Origin: Ruminiclostridium sp.
GTDB taxonomy: Bacteria > Bacillota > Clostridia > Oscillospirales > Oscillospiraceae
Direction: 5' to 3'
Assembly: GCA_021442645.1 (NCBI GenBank)
Contig: JABUSR010000085.1
Coordinates: 1-11,775 of the forward strand
Length of the DNA: 11,775 nt
Below are positions 1 to 6,924 of the stretch, in pieces (the first letter of the stretch is position 1; the number at the start of each line of letters is the position of its first letter). The position numbers were made by a program, and so were the translations under genes. The notes below the pieces were generated by a model that searched no databases, had not been told where the DNA came from, and saw only the letters and a list, made by a program, of their open reading frames with translations.

Positions 1-999
1 CACGTCCTCAGGGCAGTGAAAGACCGTGGCGGCGTGAAGTCCTGCACGGATGAGGAGATTCGAGCACTGACCCGGGCTACTGTGAAGGACTATGTGATGA
101 CCGAACTGGGGGGAATGGAGCACCAGACGCCCCGATTCAAGTATCTGTTCCTCCGTCTGCAAAAAGGCCTGCAGTCAGTGGTGGACAATGTGATTGCAGA
201 ACTGAGGTCCTCGGATTTCCAGCCCATCGCTTTCGAACTGGGCTTTGGTTACGGCAAAGAGTTGCCTCCGGTGCAGTTCCGGGAGGATGGGGTCACCCTT
301 CAGGTTTCCGGCTTCGTCGACCGAGTAGACGGTTGGGTAAAGGATGACCGGCTGTATTTGCGGGTGGTGGATTATAAGACAGGAAGAAAATCCTTTGATC
401 TGACAGATATCTGGAACGGTTTGGGCCTGCAGATGCTGCTGTATCTGTTTACACTGGAGGACACAGGGAGAATTGTTTTTGGACGGGATCCCGTTTCAGC
501 TGGGGTCCTCTACCTGCCTGCCCGGGATGCAGTAATCGCCGGAAGCAGGGACATGGAGGAAAGCGCCCGCCAGCAAAAGCTGGACAGCGAGCTGGTTCGG
601 AAAGGGCTTGTTCTGGACAATCCCGAGGTGCTGGAAGCTATGGAGCACGCCCAGGAGGGAATACGATTCCTTCCCCTAAAGGTGAGTGCAAAAACGGGGG
701 CTATTTCCGGGGAGGCTCTGGTAAGCGCAGAAAAGCTGGGACGACTGAAGCGGCATACGCAGGGAATCTTGAAGCAGATCTGCCGGGAGATTGCGGCCGG
801 CAACATCGACGCAGACCCTTTCTGGAGGGGCCCGCAACAGAACGCATGCCAGTATTGTGAGTACTTCCGGGCCTGCCAGTTTGAGGAGAAACAGGACAGA
901 GTGCGTTGGATCCCAACAGTGAAGAATACCGATTTCTGGGGCTGGCTGGCACAGGAGGAGGAAGGAGGCGAGGACCATGGCCATGAAGCGGACACCTGA
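1..999 (+). CDS. addB: ATP-dependent helicase/nuclease subunit B, C-terminal part (5' end outside window)
   Basis: This is the C-terminal 332 residues of AddB, open from base 1 to the TGA at 997-999. AddB is the partner of AddA in the AddAB helicase-nuclease, which processes double-strand breaks for RecA-mediated repair and is known to recognise Chi. Numbering from the first codon in the window, the RecB-family nuclease domain shows Glu79 (ELGFG), Asp107 and Asp110 (FVDRVD), and the catalytic Asp124-Tyr-Lys126 (VVDYKTG). Near the end, Cys283, Cys286 and Cys292 (C-x2-C-x5-C) match the three C-terminal ligands of the AddB iron-sulfur cluster. The fourth Cys lies upstream in known AddB proteins and would be outside the window, as would the helicase-like N-terminal half. 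A GTG at 16-18 is in frame, but it is internal and should not be taken as the start. The gene overlaps addA by 23 bases, which fits coupled translation of a heterodimer. Confidence 0.95.
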   Translation, partial: HVLRAVKDRGGVKSCTDEEIRALTRATVKDYVMTELGGMEHQTPRFKYLFLRLQKGLQSVVDNVIAELRSSDFQPIAFELGFGYGKELPPVQFREDGVTLQVSGFVDRVDGWVKDDRLYLRVVDYKTGRKSFDLTDIWNGLGLQMLLYLFTLEDTGRIVFGRDPVSAGVLYLPARDAVIAGSRDMEESARQQKLDSELVRKGLVLDNPEVLEAMEHAQEGIRFLPLKVSAKTGAISGEALVSAEKLGRLKRHTQGILKQICREIAAGNIDADPFWRGPQQNACQYCEYFRACQFEEKQDRVRWIPTVKNTDFWGWLAQEEEGGEDHGHEADT

Positions 1000-3900
1000 A
1001 CAGGAGGCGGTGGTCAGGAACCGGGGGGGCGGCCTGTTGGTTTCAGCAGCTGCAGGCTCTGGCAAGACCCGTGTTCTGGTGGAACGGCTGATGGACCGAA
1101 TCCAGAACGAGGGTAAAAACATCGATGAGTTCCTTATCATCACCTTTACTCGGGCGGCAGCTGAGGAGCTGCGGGCACGTATCGCAAAAGAGATTGGGGA
1201 GGCGCTGGCTGAACAGCCGGAGAACGCCCATCTGAGGCGGCAGACAGCCCTGATTTACCGGGCACAGATTTCGACCATCCACGCCTTCTGCACAGTCTTT
1301 CTGCGTCAGTGGGGGCATCTGTTGGATCTGCCGGCGGACTTTACCCTTTGCGAGAACGAAGAGACGCAGGTCCTCATGGCACGGACGCTGGATCAGGTGT
1401 TGGAGCGCCGCTATGAGGACATTGACCCGGAAGGTGAGTTTGCAAGCCTTCTGGATGTGCTGTCCGCCGGCCGGGATGACAGGCAGCTTGTGGAGATTGT
1501 CCTGGACATCTATAGCAGGATTCAGAGCCATCCGGAGCCTCTTGCCTGGCTGGAAGAACAGCGGACTTCTTTTAATCTGGATGGTATCACTGACGTGGGA
1601 GAAACCCCCTGGGGCAGGCTCCTAATGGGAGAGGTTGCCCAGACTGCGGTATATTGGGTAGGACAGTTGGACCGAGCCCGGCAGATGGCGCAGGAGGACG
1701 AGACCTTGCTCCGGGCCTACGGGAGCAGTCTGTCAGCTGCCCGTCAGGATTTGGAGAGTTTGGCCCAGGCTGCGAATGGGACCTGGGACGAAATGGCCAA
1801 AAGAACGGTGAGCTTCCCACGGCTGAAGAGCGCACGGGGGGTAGAGAATCCGGATCTCCAGGAGCAGATCAAAGCCATCTGGGATCGATGCAAAAAGGAA
1901 ATAAAGAAGTTGTTTCACAGTCCCAGCCAGAGCCTGCTGGACGACCTGGCTTTGGTGCGCCCTGCCATGCACGGGCTCATTAGTCTGGTGGAGGACTTCT
2001 CCGAGGCCTACAGCCAGGAGAAACGTCGAAAGTCTATGCTGGACTTTGGGGACCTGGAGCACTTTGCCGTACGTCTCCTGGTGGATGAACGGGGAGAGCC
2101 CACGGAGTTGGCCCGCCAGTGGCGTGGACAGTATGCAGAAATTATGGTGGACGAGTATCAGGACACCAACCAGGTCCAGAATGTCATTTTTAGGGCTTTG
2201 TCTGACGAAGGGCGGAACCTCTTCATGGTAGGGGATGTGAAGCAGTCCATCTATCGGTTCCGTCTGGCGGATCCCACCATTTTCCTGCAAAAGTACCGGG
2301 ACTTTGCTCTCTGGCATGAGGCTGAAGAGGGGGAAGACCGGAAAATCACTATGTCGAAAAATTTTCGCTCTCGTCCACAGGTGCTGGAGGCAGCCAACGA
2401 TCTCTTTCGCAGTATTATGTCGCAGGAGCTGGGCGAAATGGAATATACCGATGACCATGCGCTCTACCCCGGTGGGACATTCCCAGGGGGAGAGGGGTAT
2501 GACGCAGAGCTCCATGTGCTGGATTTCAGCGAGGATCCGGCCTTTATAGAGGGAAAGCAGAATAAAAACTATTTGGAGGCCAGGTTTGTGGCGAAACAGA
2601 TTGCGGAGCTGCTTCGCAGCGGGTTCCCGGTCTCTAACGGAGCAGGGGGAACACGCCCCCTGGCTCCGGATGACGTAGCCATTCTTCTCCGTTCGCCCAG
2701 ACCGGTGCGGCATTTCTATGTTATGGCTCTGGAGGAGCAGGGAATCGGCTGGTCGGCGGAGGAAGGGAGCGACTTTTTTCGTACGACCGAAATATCTGTG
2801 GCACTGTCCTGGCTTCAGATTATTGATAATCCCCGGCAGGATATCCCACTTCTGGCCGTCCTGCGGTCTCCCGTTTGTGGATTCACTGGAGATCGGCTGG
2901 CAGAGATCCGCGCCGGGGCAGAGGGAGACATTTATACGGCGATTCGAGCCGCTGCGGACCGGGGAATGGAGGACTGTCGATCCTTCCTCAGGGATTTGGA
3001 TGCGTTGCGGTTTTCCTCTGGTGAACAGAGTAGTCACCAACTTCTGTGGAGTCTGTACCGCCGAACAGATTTGCTGGAGATTTTTGCAGCCATGCCCGGA
3101 GGTGAGAAGCGGCGGGAGAATCTGCTGGCTTTCTACGAACTTGCCCGCCGCTTTGAGGGAATTGGCCACAAGGGTTTGTTCAGTTTTCTCCTTCACTTGG
3201 AACGGGTCCAGGAGAGTGGCGGGATTAGATCGGCATCCACGCCCTCTGGAGACATGACTGGTGTGAAGATTCAGAGCATCCACGGATCAAAAGGGCTGGA
3301 ATATCCGGTGGTTTTTCTCTGTGGTTTGGGCCGCAAGTTCAACTATGGTGATACGCAGAAGGAAGTCCTCTTCCATCCCACTCTTGGCCTGGGGCCTCAG
3401 GCACTGGACGGTGAGACTATGGTGAAGTTTTCTACTCTAGCTCGTACGGCCGTGGCCCTCACCCTGAAAAAGGAGATGATGGCGGAAGAGATGCGCCTTC
3501 TGTATGTGGCCATGACCCGAGCCAAGGAGAAGCTCATCATGACGCATACGCTGAGCCATGGGCCCGCTGATTTGAAACGCCTAGTGGAACGGGTCTCCAG
3601 CCCCATAGACCCCCGCGTGTTGGCTTCCTGTAACTCCGTAGGTCAATGGGTGATTCTGTCTGCTATGTGCAGACCGGAGAGTACAGCACTTTACCAGGCG
3701 GCAGATGCTGATCAGCCGGCACGGCTTTGTGCGGCACTTGGGCCGGCCTGGCAGATCCGGTATCACACTGGGGCGGTCTCGGAAGAGGCAATACGTCGGA
3801 CAAAGACCGGAGAGATCGAAGAAAAGAGCATCCTTAGTGACCGGGAGATCCTTCACAGGCTCCGCTGGCAGTATCCTCACAGGGGTGCATCTGCCACCCC

Positions 3901-4549
3901 TGCCAAAGTGACGGCCACCCAGGTGAAGGATACGGGTGAGGAAGGGGCCGGGGTCTTCCGGCTCCGACAGAGAGAGGAACGGGAACAAAGACCGTTCAGC
4001 CGGCCGCAGTTTGCCCAGGAGGCCATGGGCCTCACGCCGGCCCAGAAGGGAACAGCCCTTCATCAGGTTATGCAGAGCATCCGCCTGACCCAAACTGGCT
4101 CGCCGGAGGAGGTGAGGGAGGAGTTGGGCCGACTGGTGACAGAGGAATACATCACCGACCAACAGGCCAGGACCGTGGACGTGACAGCGGTGTTCCGGTT
4201 CTTTGACTCTGATCTTGGCAGGGAAATGCGTGCCAGCGGGGAACTGTACCGGGAGTATCCCTTTTCGGTTCTGGCACCCGCCTTCCATTTCTATCCGGAA
4301 GTCAGTGAGGAGGAGAACATCCTTCTTCAGGGGGTCATTGACTGCTGGTTCCGTGGTCCCGAAGGCATCACATTGGTAGACTTTAAGACGGACCGGGTCA
4401 CGGCTGACACTGCCCAAGAGAGGGCTGAGAGTTACAGGGGGCAACTGTCGGCGTACTCCTATGCCCTGGAGCAGGTCACAGGAGAGAAAGTCGTCCGGCG
4501 TATCTTGTGGTTCCTACAGCCTAATCTGGGAGTCATGCTACCAGATTAA
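977..4549 (+). CDS. addA: ATP-dependent helicase/nuclease subunit A
   Basis: AddA is the motor and second nuclease subunit of AddAB, a cytoplasmic complex that unwinds and resects DNA ends. The 1190 residues are close to family length (Bacillus subtilis AddA is about 1230). UvrD/Rep superfamily 1 helicase motifs appear in order: Gln9 (Q motif), Walker A AAGSGKT with Lys30, motif Ia at 56-69 (TFTRAAAEELRARI), Walker B DEYQD at 392-396, motif III GDVKQSIYRFR at 419-429, motif V HGSKGLEYP from His769, and motif VI TRAK with Arg848. The C-terminal RecB-type nuclease follows with His1029, Asp1122 (GVIDCW) and Asp1135-Phe-Lys1137 (DFKTD). This nuclease domain separates it from PcrA/UvrD. The ATG at 977 has AAGGAGG eight bases upstream; an in-frame ATG at 983 is an alternative. 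The start and ribosome binding site lie inside addB. I see no frameshift and no missing catalytic residue. Confidence 0.97.
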   Translation: MAMKRTPEQEAVVRNRGGGLLVSAAAGSGKTRVLVERLMDRIQNEGKNIDEFLIITFTRAAAEELRARIAKEIGEALAEQPENAHLRRQTALIYRAQISTIHAFCTVFLRQWGHLLDLPADFTLCENEETQVLMARTLDQVLERRYEDIDPEGEFASLLDVLSAGRDDRQLVEIVLDIYSRIQSHPEPLAWLEEQRTSFNLDGITDVGETPWGRLLMGEVAQTAVYWVGQLDRARQMAQEDETLLRAYGSSLSAARQDLESLAQAANGTWDEMAKRTVSFPRLKSARGVENPDLQEQIKAIWDRCKKEIKKLFHSPSQSLLDDLALVRPAMHGLISLVEDFSEAYSQEKRRKSMLDFGDLEHFAVRLLVDERGEPTELARQWRGQYAEIMVDEYQDTNQVQNVIFRALSDEGRNLFMVGDVKQSIYRFRLADPTIFLQKYRDFALWHEAEEGEDRKITMSKNFRSRPQVLEAANDLFRSIMSQELGEMEYTDDHALYPGGTFPGGEGYDAELHVLDFSEDPAFIEGKQNKNYLEARFVAKQIAELLRSGFPVSNGAGGTRPLAPDDVAILLRSPRPVRHFYVMALEEQGIGWSAEEGSDFFRTTEISVALSWLQIIDNPRQDIPLLAVLRSPVCGFTGDRLAEIRAGAEGDIYTAIRAAADRGMEDCRSFLRDLDALRFSSGEQSSHQLLWSLYRRTDLLEIFAAMPGGEKRRENLLAFYELARRFEGIGHKGLFSFLLHLERVQESGGIRSASTPSGDMTGVKIQSIHGSKGLEYPVVFLCGLGRKFNYGDTQKEVLFHPTLGLGPQALDGETMVKFSTLARTAVALTLKKEMMAEEMRLLYVAMTRAKEKLIMTHTLSHGPADLKRLVERVSSPIDPRVLASCNSVGQWVILSAMCRPESTALYQAADADQPARLCAALGPAWQIRYHTGAVSEEAIRRTKTGEIEEKSILSDREILHRLRWQYPHRGASATPAKVTATQVKDTGEEGAGVFRLRQREEREQRPFSRPQFAQEAMGLTPAQKGTALHQVMQSIRLTQTGSPEEVREELGRLVTEEYITDQQARTVDVTAVFRFFDSDLGREMRASGELYREYPFSVLAPAFHFYPEVSEEENILLQGVIDCWFRGPEGITLVDFKTDRVTADTAQERAESYRGQLSAYSYALEQVTGEKVVRRILWFLQPNLGVMLPD

Positions 4550-4557
4550 GTGAAATC

Positions 4558-4608
4558 AAAAAATTTCCGAAAAAAAGAGTTGCTTTTTCCAGCTAAAAGT
4601 GTTATGAT
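4558..4608 (+). promoter_or_regulatory. rpmE promoter with upstream A-tract (UP-like) element
   Basis: A sigma-A type promoter reads TTGCTT (4580-4585), a 17-base spacer, then TATGAT (4603-4608). The spacing is ideal and the -10 box matches five of six consensus bases. Just upstream lie A6 (4558-4563) and A7 (4570-4576), starting 12 bases apart. This is the kind of A/T-rich UP element that binds the RNA polymerase alpha C-terminal domain at strong ribosomal promoters. The predicted transcription start near 4615 leaves a leader of about 52 nt before rpmE. The boxes are seen directly; UP activity is inferred. Confidence 0.75.
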
Positions 4609-4613
4609 ATGAC

Positions 4614-4632
4614 ATGCGTTTTAAGGACGTAT
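4614..4632 (+). promoter_or_regulatory. Possible 5'-end stem-loop in the rpmE leader
   Basis: ATGCGT (4614-4619) can pair with ACGTAT (4627-4632), with one G-U pair, around the 7-base loop TTTAAGG. It falls almost exactly at the predicted start of the rpmE transcript. A 5'-terminal hairpin could protect the mRNA or act as a control site; in Escherichia coli, L31 is reported to regulate its own mRNA through the leader. The stem is short and may be chance. Confidence 0.3.
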
Positions 4633-4666
4633 TTATTATTTGATATGCAGAAAGAGGTGAACACTC

Positions 4667-4870
4667 ATGAAGGAAGGCATCCATCCCAAGTACGAGCAGG
4701 CTACAATCCGTTGTGCTTGCGGTAACGTTATCGAGACAAGATCTACCAAGGGCGATATCCGCGTAGAAGTTTGCTCTAAGTGTCACCCCTTCTTCACCGG
4801 TAAGCAGAAGATGGTGGATACTGGCGGTCGCGTCAGCCGCTTCAACAAGAAGTTCGGTTTTGAAAACTGA
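4667..4870 (+). CDS. rpmE: 50S ribosomal protein L31, zinc-binding form
   Basis: L31 is a small protein of the large ribosomal subunit that helps bridge the 50S and 30S subunits. The 67 residues are typical length and start MKEGIHPKY, the family signature. Cys16, Cys18, Cys36 and Cys39 (CAC and CSKC) form the zinc site, so this is the zinc-containing type and not the zinc-free paralogue made under zinc starvation. The C-terminal stretch GGRVSRFNKKFGF is conserved. The start is fixed by GAGGTGA (4654-4660), six bases before the ATG and complementary to the 16S rRNA tail. It is a monocistronic unit with its own promoter before it and an intrinsic terminator after it, separate from addA (117-base gap). 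Confidence 0.98.
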   Translation: MKEGIHPKYEQATIRCACGNVIETRSTKGDIRVEVCSKCHPFFTGKQKMVDTGGRVSRFNKKFGFEN

Positions 4871-4885
4871 TAATTCTGGCTTCGG

Positions 4886-4914
4886 ACCCGTGCCGCTTTT
4901 GGCACGGGTTTTTC
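4886..4914 (+). terminator. Rho-independent terminator of rpmE
   Basis: A perfect GC-rich stem pairs CCCGTGCC (4887-4894) with GGCACGGG (4901-4908) around the loop GCTTTT, extended by an A-T pair, and runs directly into T5 (4909-4913). It begins 16 bases after the rpmE stop and should end the rpmE transcript. Confidence 0.93.
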
Positions 4915-5096
4915 CATTCGGAAACGAAAGAGCAGGGAAGGCTTATGTTTCTTAAAGAAGGGAACGGGTCTTCCCTACTGCTGTATCTCCGCAAAAACAG
5001 ACCGGATTTGTCTTTGGGGAAATACGGCAGTGAAATTTGAACCACAGACGAAAATTTTGCGGAGAATGCATTCGGACATAGAACAGGAGGAAAATC
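4915..5096 (+). promoter_or_regulatory. Intergenic leader region with weak promoter, palindromes and hairpins
   Basis: This gap precedes the three-gene flavin reductase-hflX-yigZ unit and must hold its promoter if the rpmE terminator is effective. The best candidate is TTGTCT (5008-5013), a 17-base spacer and TGAAAT (5031-5036), four of six matches in each box. Downstream are AAAATTTT (5051-5058) and the perfect 10-base palindrome GAATGCATTC (5064-5073), which could be an operator or chance. Upstream, AGGGAA (4959-4964) pairs with TTCCCT (4971-4976). The same TTCCCT arm could instead pair with AGCAGGGAAG (4931-4940). I do not see the conserved elements of an FMN riboswitch. Confidence 0.4.
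4945..5040 (+). CDS. Possible 31-residue leader peptide (doubtful)
   Basis: An ATG at 4945 opens a 31-codon frame that begins MFLKEGNGSS and ends at the TGA at 5038-5040, 56 bases before the flavin reductase start. It is preceded by the purine run AGGGAAGG, only three bases from the ATG, which is too close and too weak for a good ribosome binding site. Its first codons lie in a region that can form alternative hairpins. I recognise no family and see no run of a single amino acid of the kind found in attenuation peptides. It would also start upstream of the best promoter candidate. It is most likely non-coding. Confidence 0.12.
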   Translation: MFLKEGNGSSLLLYLRKNRPDLSLGKYGSEI

Positions 5097-5597
5097 ATGG
5101 TTAGAGAACTCCAACCCAAAGACCTGCGTGAAAATGTCTTTTCTTTGCTTGACGATCGGTGGACGTTAATCACCGCCGGAGACCAGGGCCACTGCAATAC
5201 CATGACTGCCAGTTGGGGCGGTCTGGGTGTCCTCTGGAATAAGAATGTGGCCACCATCTATGTGAGGCCCCAGCGATATACGTTTGAATTTCTAGAAGCG
5301 GCGCCCTGTTTTACGTTGTCGTTTTTTGGAGAGGAATGGAAAAAGGCGTTGGCCTACTGTGGTCGAGTTAGCGGCAGGGAGGCGGATAAATTCTCCCACT
5401 GCGGTTTCCATGTGGATATGGCGGGGGAGCACGCCCCCTATATTCGAGAGGCCGATATGGTTCTTGTGTGCAGAAAACTTTACTGGAATGATCTTGAGGC
5501 TGCCCATATGGATCCAGTGGCCCTGGAGCATTATGAGAAGCAGGATTACCACCGTATGTACATTGGGGAGATCACCAAAATTCTGGTGAAGGAGTAA
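5097..5597 (+). CDS. Flavin reductase-like FMN-binding family protein
   Basis: This 166-residue protein resembles small clostridial members of the flavin reductase-like, FMN-binding split-barrel family. The segment N34-T-M-T-A-S-W-G-G (34-42), followed by VLWNK and IYVRPQRYT (54-62), is the typical FMN-contacting region. FTLSFF and a closing YHRMYIGEI motif are also characteristic. There is no signal peptide or membrane segment, so it is cytoplasmic. The family contains NAD(P)H-dependent flavin reductases, flavoredoxins and FMN-binding proteins of unknown use, and the substrate here cannot be told from sequence. The start is set by AGGAGG (5085-5090), six bases upstream of the ATG. It is the first gene of an apparent operon, 17 bases before hflX. 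Whether it works with HflX or is only co-transcribed is unknown. Confidence 0.85.
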   Translation: MVRELQPKDLRENVFSLLDDRWTLITAGDQGHCNTMTASWGGLGVLWNKNVATIYVRPQRYTFEFLEAAPCFTLSFFGEEWKKALAYCGRVSGREADKFSHCGFHVDMAGEHAPYIREADMVLVCRKLYWNDLEAAHMDPVALEHYEKQDYHRMYIGEITKILVKE

Positions 5598-5614
5598 CCC
5601 ATCAGGAGGCTGCC

Positions 5615-6922
5615 ATGAGCGAACAGTTTACCAAAGAATCCCGAAACCGAGCGGTCCTGGTTGGCCTGAGCGCCAACTGTCTGCCCCGAGAAGATAACGC
5701 CAGTGAGACATCGCTGGAGGAACTGGCTGCACTGGTGGAGACTGCCGGCGGCGAGAGCGTGGGCATGATTCTTCAAAACCGGGATACGCCGGAGGCCCGC
5801 ACCTTTATCGGGGAGGGCAAGGTGTCTGAGACCCGAGAACTGGTGGAGGCACAGGAGGCTGATTTGGTGGTCTTTGATAATGAACTGTCCCCATCCCAAC
5901 AGCGAGTCCTTACCGAGGAGATCGGGGTCCAGGTTATTGATCGAGCCGGGCTGATTTTGGATATTTTCGCCCAGCGGGCCCGTACCAGGGAGGGCAGGCT
6001 CCAAGTGGAACTGGCCCAGTACAAGTACTTGCTTCCCCGCCTGACGGGCATGTGGGGGCATCTGGTCCGTCAGACGGCATCCGGCGGCAAGTCCCCCATC
6101 GGGACCCGTGGCCCCGGCGAGACCCAGCTTGAGACAGACCGCCGACACATCCGTCGGAAAATTGCCAAGTTAGCCGAGGACCTGGACGAGGTCCGCCGGG
6201 TCCGGGCTGTCCAGAGGGACCGCCGGGAGAAGAACGAGATTCCGGTAGTTGCCATCGTGGGCTATACCAATGCGGGAAAATCCACCTTGCTCAACGCACT
6301 GACCAATGCGGACATTCCTGCCCGGAACCGACTCTTTGACACACTGGACACCACCACACGGACATTGGAGATTTCGGATACCTGTACCGTCCTCATCTCG
6401 GACACTGTTGGGTTTATCCGAAAACTCCCCCACCATCTGGTGGAGGCCTTTAAGGCCACGCTGGAGGAGTTGACATACGCTGACCTGATCCTCCATGTCA
6501 TCGATGCATCCAACCCTGAATGGCGGGACCAGGTGGATGTGGTGGAGCGGCTCATCTGTCAGTTAGGGGCCGAGGCCACGCCCCGCATCGACGTATTCAA
6601 CAAGTCCGATATCTATGTGGGAGATATTCGCCCCCACGGGGAGAATATCGTATCTATCTCGGCCAGGACAGGTGAGGGCCTGGACGAGCTCCTGGGCAAG
6701 ATTGGGAAACGGCTGGACAAGGGATTTCACCGGGTCACTCTGGCATTGCCATATGACAAGGGGGGCATCCTGGAGGCACTGTATCGGGATGCTAAGGTTG
6801 AATCCGTGGAGTATGACGAGGCCATCCGGGTAGTGGCGGTCTGCTCTGAGAAAACGGTGGGCCAGGTGAAGGATTACATCATCGACGGCTGGACGTCACC
6901 GAAAAACTTTTGGGAGGACTGA
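5615..6922 (+). CDS. hflX: Ribosome-associated GTPase HflX
   Basis: HflX is an Obg-HflX superfamily GTPase that binds the 50S subunit and splits stalled or stress-inactivated 70S ribosomes. The 435 residues are a normal length. The N-terminal HflX domain shows ARTFIGEGKVSE, LSPSQQRVL and DRAGLILDIFAQRA, then the conserved linker QLETDRRHIRRKI. G-domain motifs are G1 GYTNAGKST (216-224, Lys222), G3 DTVGF (263-267), G4 NKSD (329-332) and a G5-like SAR. A charged region rich in Arg, Asp and Glu (around 170-205), probably coiled coil, joins the two domains. The start has AGGAGG (5604-5609), five bases before the ATG. The next gene, yigZ, starts two bases after this stop, and its ribosome binding site lies inside the last codons of hflX, so the two are probably translationally coupled. 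Confidence 0.97.
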   Translation: MSEQFTKESRNRAVLVGLSANCLPREDNASETSLEELAALVETAGGESVGMILQNRDTPEARTFIGEGKVSETRELVEAQEADLVVFDNELSPSQQRVLTEEIGVQVIDRAGLILDIFAQRARTREGRLQVELAQYKYLLPRLTGMWGHLVRQTASGGKSPIGTRGPGETQLETDRRHIRRKIAKLAEDLDEVRRVRAVQRDRREKNEIPVVAIVGYTNAGKSTLLNALTNADIPARNRLFDTLDTTTRTLEISDTCTVLISDTVGFIRKLPHHLVEAFKATLEELTYADLILHVIDASNPEWRDQVDVVERLICQLGAEATPRIDVFNKSDIYVGDIRPHGENIVSISARTGEGLDELLGKIGKRLDKGFHRVTLALPYDKGGILEALYRDAKVESVEYDEAIRVVAVCSEKTVGQVKDYIIDGWTSPKNFWED

Positions 6923-6924
6923 GT

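Noticed and set aside
16..18. GTG at 16 as a start codon for addB
   Set aside because: The frame is open from base 1, the protein lacks the N-terminal two thirds of AddB, and no ribosome binding site precedes this GTG. It is an internal Val codon.
1733..3283. A long open frame on the minus strand opposite addA
   Set aside because: It lies wholly inside addA, whose helicase motifs are intact. The translation has no recognisable domain and has the mixed Cys/His/Pro/Arg-rich look of a shadow frame from a gene with G/C-biased third positions.
3581..4444. Long minus-strand frame opposite the addA nuclease domain
   Set aside because: Antisense shadow with no ribosome binding site, family motif or promoter seen.
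4550..4600. Terminator after addA
   Set aside because: The only pairing (AAAAAG with CTTTTT) is purely A/T, overlaps the rpmE -35 box and is not followed by a T-run. The A-tracts fit a promoter upstream element better.
4915..5096. FMN riboswitch upstream of the flavin protein
   Set aside because: The conserved purine-rich RFN elements and multi-helix layout are not visible, and the gap is short for that element plus an expression platform.
6910..6912. TTG at 6910 as the start of yigZ
   Set aside because: The ATG at 6925 has a good GGGAGG at seven bases, and the family N-terminus aligns from there.
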